From Vagococcus sp. CY52-2 (lineage in GTDB: Bacteria > Bacillota > Bacilli > Lactobacillales > Vagococcaceae): DNA of 64,000 bases. The notes beneath the pieces were generated by a model, which searched no databases, was not told the origin of the DNA, and saw only the letters and a program-made list of their open reading frames with translations. The DNA lies in the NCBI RefSeq assembly GCF_022655055.1, contig NZ_CP093384.1, forward strand, positions 372,001 through 436,000, written 5' to 3'. The position numbers and the translations under genes are program-made. This document shows, in pieces, positions 1 to 8,794 of the stretch (within the stretch, counting starts at the first letter, position 1; each line of letters opens with the position of its first letter).

Positions 1-1
1 A

Positions 2-259
2 ATTAAACAAGGTGAAGCAGCTGCAAACAACTTAGCTCGCTTATTGAACAACCAACCTACTGAAGCCTTTACTTTTAAATCTTTAGGAACGGTAGCTTCA
101 ATTGGTAATAATGTTGGGATGGGCCAAATCCTTGGTGGAAAAGAAGTTAAAGGATATATGGGATCAATTGTTAAGAAAAGTATTATCAATAAATCTCTTC
201 TTGATGTTGGGACTGCAGGAACACTTCTTAAAAAAGGCCGTTTTGATTATTATCATTAA
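2..259 (+). CDS. C-terminal part of an NDH-2-like NADH dehydrogenase / FAD oxidoreductase (cut by window start)
   Basis: The open frame enters from the left edge and ends at TAA 257-259, so only about 85 C-terminal residues are visible. The segment TFKSLGTVASIGNNVG resembles the C-terminal region of type II NADH:quinone oxidoreductases, where a KSLGTVASLG-like stretch precedes the helices that hold the enzyme on the membrane. The remainder (KVKGYMGSIVKK-like basic and hydrophobic alternation) fits that membrane-binding tail. If correct, the enzyme oxidises NADH and reduces a quinone without pumping protons. The FAD and NADH Rossmann motifs lie outside the window, so the assignment rests on the tail only. 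It is followed directly by a hairpin terminator shared with the convergent sdaAA. Confidence 0.6.
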   Translation: MKQGEAAANNLARLLNNQPTEAFTFKSLGTVASIGNNVGMGQILGGKEVKGYMGSIVKKSIINKSLLDVGTAGTLLKKGRFDYYH

Positions 260-273
260 AAATAAGAATAAAG

Positions 274-314
274 AGCACCTTATTAGATTGAAGTCTAACA
301 AGGTGCTTATTTTA
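274..314. terminator. Bidirectional intrinsic terminator between ndh-like gene and sdaAA
   Basis: A 14-bp stem (274-287 with 294-307, arm AGCACCTTATTAGA, one G-T pair) encloses the 6-nt loop TTGAAG. A T-rich run follows on the plus strand and an A-rich stretch precedes it, so it can serve both convergent transcripts. Confidence 0.85.
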
Positions 315-1187
315 TTTAGGTTGATTATTGTAAAGTTGATGCATAATTTTTTTACCTGTTTTAGTTGCTGCTAATCCACCTTCAGCAGTTTCTTTAAAAG
401 CAGAGGGCATTTGCATTCCGACTTGATGCATCGCTTCGATTACTTCATCTACAGGAATAACACTTTTAACTCCTGCTAAAGCCATATCAGCAGAAATAAA
501 TGCTTGGGAAGCACCTAAGGCATTTCTTTTAATACAAGGTATCTCAACTAACCCAGCAACTGGGTCACAGATAAGACCTAGCATATTGATAAGGGTTATT
601 GCAACAGCATGAGATGCTTGTTCAGGTGTTCCACCACACGTTTCGACTAAAGCACCACTTGCCATAGCACTAGCTGATCCAATCTCTGCTTGGCACCCAC
701 CAGCAGCACCACTAATTGAAGCATTATTTGCAATGACTAAACCGATAGCACCAGCTGCAAATAAAAAGTTGATTTGTTGTTCTTTTGTTAAATCACGTTT
801 ATCTGTTAAAGCAGATAATACTCCAGCAGCAACTCCAGCGCTACCAGCAGTAGGTGTGGCACAAATTAACCCCATTTCAGCGTTAACTTCATTAACTGCT
901 ATGGCATTTTGTACAGCACGTAAAATAGTTTCACCACTTAAAAAGTTTCCTTGATTGACATAGTCATTCATCCTAGGAGCATCTCCACCAGTTAAACCGG
1001 TTACAGAAGTAACACCTTTTACCCCTTTTTCAATTGAGGCTAACATAATAGAAAGATTTTTTTCCATATGAGCGATAATCACATCACGTGGTCGCTGTGA
1101 AACATCTATTTCTGTTTGGATCATAGCTTCGGCAATTGAACCATGTTCATTTGCTAAAGTAATTAATTCTTCAATTGTTTCAAACAT
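312..1187 (-). CDS. sdaAA: L-serine dehydratase, iron-sulfur-dependent, alpha subunit
   Basis: The protein (291 aa) is the catalytic alpha subunit of the two-subunit [4Fe-4S] L-serine ammonia-lyase, which deaminates serine to pyruvate and ammonia. Cysteines in TCGGTPEQ, ICDPVAG and PCIKRN match those holding the cluster in this family, and SGAAGGCQAE is also typical. I chose ATG at 1187 because AAAGGAG lies seven bases upstream on the coding strand. The open frame extends 16 codons further, but those residues do not look like the family and would overlap sdaAB. It lies 13 bp downstream of the beta-subunit gene, so the two are one operon. Length is normal for the Gram-positive type. Confidence 0.95.
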   Translation of the reverse strand: MFETIEELITLANEHGSIAEAMIQTEIDVSQRPRDVIIAHMEKNLSIMLASIEKGVKGVTSVTGLTGGDAPRMNDYVNQGNFLSGETILRAVQNAIAVNEVNAEMGLICATPTAGSAGVAAGVLSALTDKRDLTKEQQINFLFAAGAIGLVIANNASISGAAGGCQAEIGSASAMASGALVETCGGTPEQASHAVAITLINMLGLICDPVAGLVEIPCIKRNALGASQAFISADMALAGVKSVIPVDEVIEAMHQVGMQMPSAFKETAEGGLAATKTGKKIMHQLYNNQPK

Positions 1188-1200
1188 GTTTGTCTCCTTT

Positions 1201-1860
1201 CTAGTTGAAAAAATCAACCGCATCAATATGTTCAATTTGTCTCAGAGAATCGAGTAAGCCATCCACACGATTATCTACCTCGATAATCATCATAGCTTTT
1301 TCTCCTTTGGCTTCTCTTGTTAATGTCATGGTGCTGATGTTAATATTTTTTTCAGATAACAGTCGCGTTACGTTAGCAACAACTCCTGGTTTATCCTGAT
1401 GGAAAGTAATGTAGGTTGGTGTTGAAAAATCTAAATTAATTTTAAAACCATTAAGTTCAGAAATTTGAATGGATCCACCACCAATAGAGATACCAGTACA
1501 TGTCATGCTACGATCTTTTGTTTTTAATATCATTTTAACTTGATTAGGATGGTCAGCTTTTTCAATTTTAGGTATAAAAGCTACTTCCATTCCTTTTTCA
1601 TGAGCGATTTCCAAGGATTTGGCTAAACGGTCATCATCTGGATCCATCCCAAGTAACCCACCAACTAACGCGATATCAGTTCCATGACCACGATAAGTTT
1701 TTGCAAAAGACTCATATAAATAGATATCAACAGAAAGTGGCTGTTCACCTAAAATACGTCGGATGACTTTTCCAATTCTTGCAGCACCAGCAGTATGTGA
1801 ACTGCTAGGTCCTATCATGACTGGTCCAATGATGTCGAAAACGCTATTATATTGCCCCAT
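1201..1860 (-). CDS. sdaAB: L-serine dehydratase, beta subunit
   Basis: This 219-aa partner of SdaAA begins MGQYNSVFDIIGPVMIG and carries the signature GPSSSHTAGAARIG near residues 17-30. The C-terminal third (from about residue 148, KPGVVANVTRLLSEKNINIS) is an ACT domain, which suggests amino-acid sensing by the complex. It is the first gene of the minus-strand sdaAB-sdaAA operon. A strong Shine-Dalgarno sequence (CGGAGG) stands before its ATG. It is divergent from cinA across about 140 bp. No specific regulator site was recognised in that gap. Confidence 0.94.
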   Translation of the reverse strand: MGQYNSVFDIIGPVMIGPSSSHTAGAARIGKVIRRILGEQPLSVDIYLYESFAKTYRGHGTDIALVGGLLGMDPDDDRLAKSLEIAHEKGMEVAFIPKIEKADHPNQVKMILKTKDRSMTCTGISIGGGSIQISELNGFKINLDFSTPTYITFHQDKPGVVANVTRLLSEKNINISTMTLTREAKGEKAMMIIEVDNRVDGLLDSLRQIEHIDAVDFFN

Positions 1861-2003
1861 GATTTACCTCCGTATATATTATTATTTGATTTTAGTTTAT
1901 CATGAAAGGTTGATTTTATTGTAAACTTAGTCTTTTTTTTATTTAAATATAATGTGATAAAATAGGAAAAAGCGTATTTTAATTTATGAGTGGAGGAATA
2001 AGA

Positions 2004-3218
2004 ATGAAAACAGAACTGATTGTAGTAGGAACTGAATTACTGTTGGGGCAAATTATTAATACAAATGGCGCTTTTTTGTCGAAAGAGTTAGCTGATTTAG
2101 GTTATGAAGTTTATTTTGAAACAACAGTTGGAGATAATAAAAAACGTTTAATAGATACCTTGAATTTAGCTTCAAAAAGAAGTGAGTTAATTATTTTGTG
2201 TGGAGGGTTGGGGCCAACAACAGATGATTTAACAAAAGAAGCAGTGAGTGAATTTATTAATGAACCGTTAGAATATGATAAAGAATCTCTAGAAAAGATT
2301 TACCATTTGTTTTCATCGACAGATAAAGTCATGCCAGAAAATAATAAAAAACAAGCACTTACCTTTAAGAAAGGCATAACATTAAAAAATCCAACAGGTT
2401 TGGCATGTGGTGCTTTTATTGAAGTGAATGGTGTTAATTATCTACTTTTACCAGGGCCACCAAGTGAATTAACGGCTATGTTTGAACAAGAAGCTAAACC
2501 TCTACTCAGAAAACTATCTCCACACCATAAGGAATTGGTATCGCGTTATTTACGATTTATTGATATTGGCGAGTCGCAGTTAGTAACAGATTTATCAGAC
2601 ATTATCGATGCGCAAACTAATCCAACAGTAGCACCTTATGCTAAGTCAAATGAAGTGATGTTAAGACTTACGGCACAGAGCTCAAATTTAGATACGGCTA
2701 AAGAGTTATTAGATGAAATGGAAGAAAAAATATTAGATATTGAAAAGCGTTATTTTTATGGTTATGGAGAAGAATTAACCATTCAAGAAGTTGTTATTAA
2801 CCAATTAAAGAAACAAGGAAAAACATTATCAGTGATTGATCTATTAACGGATGGTCGTTTTTTTACTGTAGGGACTGAGGTAGCTGGTGGGGAACAAGTT
2901 GTAAAAGCAGGATTCAACGTCAATAGTAAGAGCATGTTATCTTCTATATTTAATCAAACAATTGAGGTAAGTGACGATAACACGCTCGGGAAAGAGTTAG
3001 CAAAATCAGGATTAGAGATGTTTCAAACAGATTATGTAATGGTGTTATTAGGAGATGTGAGTCATGGAAATGATGAATTACCTGAAGGGATTATTTGGTT
3101 TTTCTTGGCTAATAAAGAAGATATTATCTGTAAAAAAAGAATATTTAAACGTCACTTATCTTATATGAAAGACGGTGCTATAAAGCATGGATACAATTTT
3201 ATACGATTAAATAGTTAA
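2004..3218 (+). CDS. cinA: CinA-family protein with degenerate C-terminal (NMN deamidase-like) domain
   Basis: This 404-aa protein is a competence/damage-inducible CinA homologue. The N-terminal molybdopterin-binding-like domain (about residues 1-170) is intact, with VGTELLLGQIINTNG and GGLGPTTDDLTKE; it is linked in the family to ADP-ribose or FAD pyrophosphatase activity. The C-terminal domain, normally a nicotinamide-mononucleotide deamidase with an ESCTGG/ESLTGG loop, reads SVIDLLTDGRFF here, so the catalytic serine position appears to be leucine. Length and the downstream recA are normal for the family. I start at ATG 2004 because GGAGG (1992-1996) is well spaced for it; the ATG at 1986 overlaps no ribosome site. 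Confidence 0.9.
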   Translation: MKTELIVVGTELLLGQIINTNGAFLSKELADLGYEVYFETTVGDNKKRLIDTLNLASKRSELIILCGGLGPTTDDLTKEAVSEFINEPLEYDKESLEKIYHLFSSTDKVMPENNKKQALTFKKGITLKNPTGLACGAFIEVNGVNYLLLPGPPSELTAMFEQEAKPLLRKLSPHHKELVSRYLRFIDIGESQLVTDLSDIIDAQTNPTVAPYAKSNEVMLRLTAQSSNLDTAKELLDEMEEKILDIEKRYFYGYGEELTIQEVVINQLKKQGKTLSVIDLLTDGRFFTVGTEVAGGEQVVKAGFNVNSKSMLSSIFNQTIEVSDDNTLGKELAKSGLEMFQTDYVMVLLGDVSHGNDELPEGIIWFFLANKEDIICKKRIFKRHLSYMKDGAIKHGYNFIRLNS

Positions 3219-3226
3219 TCGGGAAC

Positions 3227-3249
3227 GCGAATATTTGTTCGCTTTTTTC
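3227..3249 (+). terminator. cinA terminator hairpin coinciding with a LexA-like palindrome
   Basis: The arms GCGAAT (3227-3232) and GTTCGC (3237-3242), with one T-G pair, enclose the loop ATTT and run into TTTTTTC, a short intrinsic terminator. The same bases give CGAATATTTGTTCG (3228-3241). This differs at one position from the Gram-positive LexA/DinR box core CGAAC-N4-GTTCG. The element stands just upstream of the likely recA promoter, so a regulatory role is plausible. Confidence 0.6.
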
Positions 3250-3278
3250 TTGCTTTTTTGATTAAAAGAAAGTATATT
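3250..3278 (+). promoter_or_regulatory. Probable recA promoter
   Basis: TTGCTT (3250-3255), a 17-bp spacer and TATATT (3273-3278) form a reasonable sigma-A promoter 37 bp upstream of the recA start codon. The LexA-like palindrome at 3228-3241 lies immediately upstream of the -35. Confidence 0.6.
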
Positions 3279-3314
3279 AAAGAGTGAAGAGATAAAATAA
3301 CTGGAGGTACATAC

Positions 3315-4373
3315 ATGGCAGATAATCGTAAAGCAGCCTTAGATGCTGCGTTAAAAAAAATAGAAAAAGATTTTGGTAAAGGTTCAGTAATGAAATTGGG
3401 AGAGAAAGTGGATACACAAATTTCAACAGTATCTAGTGGCTCTCTTGCTTTAGATTCTGCCTTAGGTGTTGGCGGATACCCACGAGGAAGAATTGTGGAA
3501 GTTTACGGTCCAGAAAGTTCTGGTAAAACAACGGTTGCACTACACGCTATTGCTTCAGTTCAAAAAGCTGGCGGGACGGCTGCCTTTATCGATGCAGAGC
3601 ATGCATTAGATCCTAAATATGCAAGCGCGTTAGGAGTTAATATTGATGAGCTATTGTTATCACAGCCGGATACTGGAGAACAGGGGTTAAATATTGCGGA
3701 AGCACTAGTTTCAAGTGGAGCAATTGATATTGTTGTAGTCGATTCTGTTGCAGCACTTGTACCAAGAGCTGAAATTGATGGAGAAATGGGAGATTCACAT
3801 GTTGGTCTGCAAGCTCGTTTAATGTCTCAGGCTTTAAGAAAATTATCAGGAACAATTAATAAAACCAAAACCATTGCTATCTTTATTAATCAAATCCGTG
3901 AAAAAGTTGGTGTGATGTTTGGAAATCCAGAAACAACACCAGGTGGGCGTGCATTGAAATTTTATGCAACAGTCCGTTTAGAAGTTCGTCGTGCAGAACA
4001 ATTAAAATCAGGGACCGATATCATTGGTAACCGTACAAAAATTAAAGTCGTTAAAAATAAAGTGGCGCCACCTTTTAGAATAGCAGAAGTAGATATTATG
4101 TATGGTGAAGGAATTTCGCAAGAAGGCGAATTACTGGACATGGCTGCAGATAAAGACATCGTCAATAAAAGTGGTGCCTGGTATTCTTATCAAGATGAAC
4201 GTATTGGTCAAGGCCGTGAAAATGCGAAAAAATATTTGGCTGAACACTCAGAGATGATGGAAGAGATTTATCAAAAAGTACGTTTAGCTTATAATATGGA
4301 TGGTGTAAAACCTGAAGAGGTAGAAGAAGAAAATGAAAAATTAGAGGAAATGTCTGTCGAATCCGAAGATTAA
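3315..4373 (+). CDS. recA: Recombinase RecA
   Basis: This 352-aa RecA drives homologous strand exchange and, where LexA is present, stimulates LexA self-cleavage. The Walker A motif GPESSGKT is at residues 65-72 and the segment [19 protein letters not shown] is conserved, as is the L2 region near [13 protein letters not shown]. The acidic C-terminal tail ([14 protein letters not shown]) is typical. The start has GGAGG at a good distance. It is transcribed alone between the cinA terminator and its own strong terminator. Confidence 0.99.
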   Translation: MADNRKAALDAALKKIEKDFGKGSVMKLGEKVDTQISTVSSGSLALDSALGVGGYPRGRIVEVYGPESSGKTTVALHAIASVQKAGGTAAFIDAEHALDPKYASALGVNIDELLLSQPDTGEQGLNIAEALVSSGAIDIVVVDSVAALVPRAEIDGEMGDSHVGLQARLMSQALRKLSGTINKTKTIAIFINQIREKVGVMFGNPETTPGGRALKFYATVRLEVRRAEQLKSGTDIIGNRTKIKVVKNKVAPPFRIAEVDIMYGEGISQEGELLDMAADKDIVNKSGAWYSYQDERIGQGRENAKKYLAEHSEMMEEIYQKVRLAYNMDGVKPEEVEEENEKLEEMSVESED

Positions 4374-4381
4374 TTGTATAA

Positions 4382-4451
4382 TAAACTACTGTTTAAAGTA
4401 ATAATAACGAATTATGTTATTCTATTAATTTAGACAGTAGTTTATTTTTTT
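4382..4451 (+). terminator. recA terminator
   Basis: A perfect 11-bp stem (TAAACTACTGT 4382-4392 with 4434-4444) brackets an AT-rich loop that can form further pairs, and is followed by a T-run (TTTTTT 4445-4450). Confidence 0.75.
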
Positions 4452-4480
4452 ATGCTTTGTTGTTTAGCCTCTTTTTTAAG

Positions 4481-4509
4481 TTGACACTCCTTTTAACAAA
4501 GATTAGAAT
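4481..4509 (+). promoter_or_regulatory. rny promoter
   Basis: TTGACA (4481-4486), exactly 17 bp, then TAGAAT (4504-4509): a near-consensus sigma-A promoter about 110 bp upstream of rny. Confidence 0.8.
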
Positions 4510-4622
4510 ATATAATGTATAGTTAAATATATACACTCATATTTTATATATGATTTAAGTCATAGTAATATGTTTTACATCTACGAATAACACAATAATA
4601 AAGATAGTATGGAGGTGTTTTT

Positions 4623-6179
4623 ATGGCTGCTACAATACTCCTTGCTATCATCGGTTTAATTGTAGGTCTAGCAATTGGCTATTTTATTGCCATGACTCGA
4701 CATAAGAGGTCTATAGAGGGTGCGAATAATACTGCCACCGGAATTATTCGACAAGCCAAGAAAGAGGCTGAGACTCTAAAAAAAGAGCATTTGTTGGAAG
4801 CAAAAGAACTGAATCAACAATACCGATTCGAAATCGAAAGTGAGCTGAAGGAAGAAAGAGCTGAATTAAAAAATCAAGAAAATAGACTGTTACAAAGGGA
4901 AAACAATCTTGATCGAAAAGATGACTCTTTAGAAAAACGCGAACGTTCACTTGAAGAAAAAGAGGAAAAACTTGATTCAAGGAAACAATTGATTGATGAG
5001 CGGGAAAAAGAGGTATCGACCTTAATTGAAAAACAAGAGATAGAATTAGAGCGTATTGCCAGTCTATCTAAAGATGAAGCACAAAACATTATCATGAACG
5101 ACATGAAAGCAGAATTGTCACATGATCGGGCAATGTTGATTAAAGAAAGTGAACAACGTGTAAAAGATGAAGTAGATCGTAAAGCACGTAATATGTTAGC
5201 TTTAGCGATTCAGCGAAGTGCTGCTGACCAGATCTCTGAATTGACAGTGACAGTTGTTACATTACCAAACGATGATATGAAAGGTCGAATTATCGGACGA
5301 GAAGGCCGAAATATACGAACACTTGAAACATTAACAGGTATTGATTTGATTATTGATGATACACCAGAAGCAGTCGTCTTATCTGGATTTGATCCAATTA
5401 GACGAGAAATTGCTCGAATGACATTGGAAAAATTAATTCAAGATGGTCGTATTCATCCAGCTAGAATTGAAGAGATGGTGGAAAAATCTCGTAAGGAAAT
5501 GGATGAACGGATTCGCGAGTACGGTGAGAACGCAGCATTTGAAGTGGGAGTTCATTCATTACACCCTGATTTAATTAAAATACTTGGTCGTTTAAGATTT
5601 AGAACAAGTTATGGTCAAAATGTTTTAAATCACTCAATCGAAGTAGCAAAACTAGCTGGTGTCTTAGCTGAGGAATTAGGAGAAGATGCAACGTTAGCAC
5701 GTAGAGCTGGATTACTACATGATATTGGTAAGGCTTTAGATCATGAAGTAGATGGCTCTCATGTTGAAATAGGAACAGAGTTAGTAAGTAAATATAAAGA
5801 AAATCCAGTAGTAATAAATGCTGTTGCCTCTCATCATGGTGATGTAGAAGCAACTTCTGTAATCTCTGTCTTAGTTGCAGCAGCAGACGCTTTATCAGCT
5901 GCTCGACCAGGAGCAAGAAGTGAGTCATTGGAAAACTATATTAAACGTTTAGAACGTTTAGAAGGAATTGCTAATGATTTCCCTGGTGTTGAAACAAGTT
6001 TCGCAATACAGGCTGGTAGAGAAATTAGAGTTGTAGTGAAACCAAGTGAAGTGACAGATGACGAAGCCGTTATATTGGTTCATGACATTCGTAAGAGAAT
6101 AGAAGACGAGCTTGAATATCCTGGACACATTAAAGTAACGGTTGTTCGTGAAGTTAGAGCAGTTGATTATGCTAAATAA
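4623..6179 (+). CDS. rny: Ribonuclease Y
   Basis: RNase Y (518 aa) is the membrane-anchored endoribonuclease that starts decay and processing of many mRNAs in Firmicutes. The order of parts is complete: an N-terminal transmembrane helix (about residues 3-24), a long charged coiled coil (about 30-190), a KH RNA-binding domain with [15 protein letters not shown] near residue 220, and the catalytic HD domain with [12 protein letters not shown] near 365. Length is the family norm. The start codon is preceded by GGAGGTG. The gene has its own promoter and terminator. Confidence 0.98.
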   Translation: MAATILLAIIGLIVGLAIGYFIAMTRHKRSIEGANNTATGIIRQAKKEAETLKKEHLLEAKELNQQYRFEIESELKEERAELKNQENRLLQRENNLDRKDDSLEKRERSLEEKEEKLDSRKQLIDEREKEVSTLIEKQEIELERIASLSKDEAQNIIMNDMKAELSHDRAMLIKESEQRVKDEVDRKARNMLALAIQRSAADQISELTVTVVTLPNDDMKGRIIGREGRNIRTLETLTGIDLIIDDTPEAVVLSGFDPIRREIARMTLEKLIQDGRIHPARIEEMVEKSRKEMDERIREYGENAAFEVGVHSLHPDLIKILGRLRFRTSYGQNVLNHSIEVAKLAGVLAEELGEDATLARRAGLLHDIGKALDHEVDGSHVEIGTELVSKYKENPVVINAVASHHGDVEATSVISVLVAAADALSAARPGARSESLENYIKRLERLEGIANDFPGVETSFAIQAGREIRVVVKPSEVTDDEAVILVHDIRKRIEDELEYPGHIKVTVVREVRAVDYAK

Positions 6180-6197
6180 CGTTTACCAATAAGAAAC

Positions 6198-6235
6198 AAA
6201 AAACAGATGGAGAAATTCATCTGTTTTTTTATTTA
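6198..6235 (+). terminator. rny terminator
   Basis: The 12-bp stem AAAAAACAGATG / CATCTGTTTTTT (6198-6209 with 6218-6229) has an 8-nt loop and a continuing T-run. Confidence 0.85.
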
Positions 6236-6440
6236 CAAAATTTAATAAAGGTAAACGACTATTTGTTATTGCAGCATTTTTAATGACGATTAGATTTTTT
6301 ATAAAAAATGAAAAGTAAGAAATGATAGATAAAAAAATGGAATATTCTTTTAATACAGAATAGTTCATTTTTTTATGATTAAGTGAATAAAAAAACAAAA
6401 CAACTATTGACAAATAAAAGATATTATCAAACCAATATTT
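6230..6440. other. AT-rich intergenic stretch between rny and the nrdD control region
   Basis: No convincing gene was found. A short plus-strand open frame (about 6236-6316) would encode a basic-hydrophobic peptide ending FLMTIRFFIKNEK, but it has no start codon with a ribosome site. A 76-codon minus-strand frame is low-complexity AT sequence. A TTGACA hexamer at 6407-6412 could be a -35, but no well-spaced -10 was found. Confidence 0.4.
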
Positions 6441-6498
6441 ATACTATATATAGTGTTTTTAAATCTTTTGTAACAAAAATATATACTATATATAGTTG
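6441..6498 (+). promoter_or_regulatory. Two NrdR boxes upstream of nrdD
   Basis: ATACTATATATAGTGT (6441-6456) and ATACTATATATAGTTG (6483-6498) both match the NrdR box (acaCwATATAtwGtgt type), the operator of the zinc-finger/ATP-cone repressor of ribonucleotide reductase genes. The two sites start 42 bp apart. Each contains TATACT, so either could cover a -10 element. nrdR itself is not in the window. Confidence 0.85.
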
Positions 6499-6551
6499 AA
6501 AAAAGACTCTCGTTGGGATAAGATATTAATTGAATATATTAAGGGAGTTAG

Positions 6552-8750
6552 ATGATAATGATAGAAACAGCAGAACCAAGCGAAAAAATGAGCAAAATAT
6601 CAGAAGAAATTGATACGATTAATGTCATTAAAAGAGATGGACGTACGGTTGATTTTGACATTGCAAAAATAACAGCGGCACTACTGAAAGCAGAAAATAA
6701 AATAAATGGTCCAATTGATGATTTATCTATTAGAAAAATTGATGAATTAGTATTTAAAATTGTTTCTGAGATTACATCTCGTTTTTCTAAAGATGTGAAA
6801 ATTTATGAGATTCAAAATATCGTCGAACATATACTTCTTGAAAATCGTGAATATTCTTTAGCTCAAGAATATATAAATTATCGAACTAAGCGGGATTTTG
6901 AACGAGCAGAATCAACAGATATTAATGTGACAATTGAGAAATTACTAAATAAGGATCAACGTTTAGTAAATGAAAATGCGAATAAAGATAGTGATGTATT
7001 TAATACCCAAAGAGATTTGACTGCAGGAATTGTTGGAAAATCAATCGGTTTGAGAATGTTGCCTCCCCATGTGGCAAATGCTCATCAGAAAGGTGAAATT
7101 CATTATCATGATTTAGACTATCATCCCTATTCACCTATGACAAATTGTTGTTTAATTGATTTTGAGAGTATGTTGAATAATGGATTTAAAATTGGAAATG
7201 CTGAAGTTGAGCCTCCTAAGTCAATTCAAACGGCAACAGCACAAATTTCACAAATTATTGCTAACGTAGCATCTAGCCAGTATGGTGGCTGTTCAGCTAA
7301 TCGAATCGATGAGTTTTTAGCACCATTTGCGAAAAAAAATTATGAAAAACATTTAGAAGATGCTAAGCAATGGATAGATGATGAGTCTAAACACGATGAA
7401 TATGCAAAACAAAAAACAAGTAAAGATATTTATGATTCTATGCAAAGTTTAGAGTATGAAATTAATACATTATTTACTTCTAACGGCCAAACGCCATTCA
7501 CTTCATTAGGATTTGGTCTTGGAACGGATTGGTTTGAGCGAGAAATTCAACGAGCAATTTTTTTAAATCGTATTAAGGGGCTTGGAGGAGAACATCGTAC
7601 AGCGATTTTCCCAAAATTAATTTTTACGATTAAAGATGGTGTTAACTTGAAACCAAGTGATCCAAATTACGATATCAAAGAGTTAGCGTTAGAATGTGCG
7701 ACTAAAAGAATGTATCCTGACATATTGAATTACGATAAAATTGTTGAGTTAACTGGTAGTTTTAAAGTACCAATGGGATGTCGATCATTTTTACAAGGTT
7801 GGAAAGACGAGACAGGCAAAGAAGTTAATGCTGGACGTATGAATTTAGGCGTAGTGACATTGAATTTGCCACGCATCGCGTTGGAAGCTAAGGGTCACAT
7901 AGAAACATTTTGGTCAATGTTAGATGAGCGTTTATCTATTGCTAAAGATGCTCTGATTTTTCGTGTGAAAAGATGTAAAGAAGCAGGACCAGCTAATGCG
8001 CCTATTTTATATATGTACGGTGCATTTGGCAATAGATTGAACAAAAATGAGTCAGTTGATGAATTATTTAAAAATAAACGAGCAACTGTATCACTTGGTT
8101 ATATCGGGTTGTATGAAGTGGCTTCATCATTTTTTGGTGGAGAATGGGAAGATAATCCTGAAGCAAAAGAATTTACTTTAGAAATATTGAAATATCTAAA
8201 ACAACATACTGATGCATGGGGCGATGAGTATGGTTATCACTTTAGCGTATATTCAACACCTAGTGAAAGTTTAACGGATCGTTTCTGTCGTTTAGATAAA
8301 GAAAAATTTGGGGAGATTGAACATATTACAGATAAAGAATACTACACAAATAGTTTTCACTATGATGTGAGAAAAAATCCTACGCCATTTGAAAAATTAG
8401 ATTTTGAAAAAGATTACCCTAAATATTGTTCAGGAGGGTTCATTCATTACTGTGAATATCCAGTCTTGCAACAAAATAGAAAAGCATTAGAAGCGGTGTG
8501 GGATTATGCTTATGATAAAGTTGGGTATTTAGGTACTAATACCCCAATTGATCATTGTTATGAATGTGGTTTTGAGGGGGATTTTAACCCAACTGAACGT
8601 GGTTTTGAATGTCCACAATGCCACAATAATGACCCAAAAACATGTGATGTAGTAAAACGAACATGTGGCTACTTAGGTAACCCACAAGCAAGACCAATGG
8701 TTCATGGTCGTCATAAAGAAATTTCATCACGAGTAAAACATATGAAATAA
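6552..8750 (+). CDS. nrdD: Anaerobic ribonucleoside-triphosphate reductase (class III)
   Basis: This 732-aa glycyl-radical enzyme makes dNTPs from NTPs without oxygen. An N-terminal ATP-cone (about residues 20-110, INVIKRDGRTVDFD) provides allosteric control. The C-terminal zinc site is CYECGF and CPQCHNND (about residues 668-692), and the radical loop RTCGYLGNPQARPM places the glycyl radical at about Gly706. Two in-frame ATGs, 6552 and 6558, share one Shine-Dalgarno sequence (AGGGAG 6542-6547), so the exact start is uncertain by two codons. It is activated by NrdG, encoded next, and is likely repressed by NrdR through the two upstream boxes. Confidence 0.98.
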   Translation: MIMIETAEPSEKMSKISEEIDTINVIKRDGRTVDFDIAKITAALLKAENKINGPIDDLSIRKIDELVFKIVSEITSRFSKDVKIYEIQNIVEHILLENREYSLAQEYINYRTKRDFERAESTDINVTIEKLLNKDQRLVNENANKDSDVFNTQRDLTAGIVGKSIGLRMLPPHVANAHQKGEIHYHDLDYHPYSPMTNCCLIDFESMLNNGFKIGNAEVEPPKSIQTATAQISQIIANVASSQYGGCSANRIDEFLAPFAKKNYEKHLEDAKQWIDDESKHDEYAKQKTSKDIYDSMQSLEYEINTLFTSNGQTPFTSLGFGLGTDWFEREIQRAIFLNRIKGLGGEHRTAIFPKLIFTIKDGVNLKPSDPNYDIKELALECATKRMYPDILNYDKIVELTGSFKVPMGCRSFLQGWKDETGKEVNAGRMNLGVVTLNLPRIALEAKGHIETFWSMLDERLSIAKDALIFRVKRCKEAGPANAPILYMYGAFGNRLNKNESVDELFKNKRATVSLGYIGLYEVASSFFGGEWEDNPEAKEFTLEILKYLKQHTDAWGDEYGYHFSVYSTPSESLTDRFCRLDKEKFGEIEHITDKEYYTNSFHYDVRKNPTPFEKLDFEKDYPKYCSGGFIHYCEYPVLQQNRKALEAVWDYAYDKVGYLGTNTPIDHCYECGFEGDFNPTERGFECPQCHNNDPKTCDVVKRTCGYLGNPQARPMVHGRHKEISSRVKHMK

Positions 8751-8780
8751 AAAAGAGTATCGCACTCTTTTTTATTTTTT
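8750..8780 (+). terminator. Hairpin with T-run between nrdD and nrdG
   Basis: AAAAGAGT (8751-8758) pairs with ACTCTTTT (8764-8771) around loop ATCGC, and TTATTTTTT follows. It lies within an operon, so it probably lowers nrdG expression or stabilises the nrdD 3' end rather than ending all transcription. Confidence 0.65.
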
Positions 8781-8794
8781 AAAGGAGTATAGAA

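Noticed and set aside
312-1235. Longer sdaAA starting 16 codons upstream
   Set aside because: The extra residues are unlike the family and overlap sdaAB; ATG 1187 has the ribosome site.
6183-6413. 76-codon minus-strand frame after rny
   Set aside because: AT-rich low-complexity translation, overlaps the rny terminator, no ribosome site or recognisable family.
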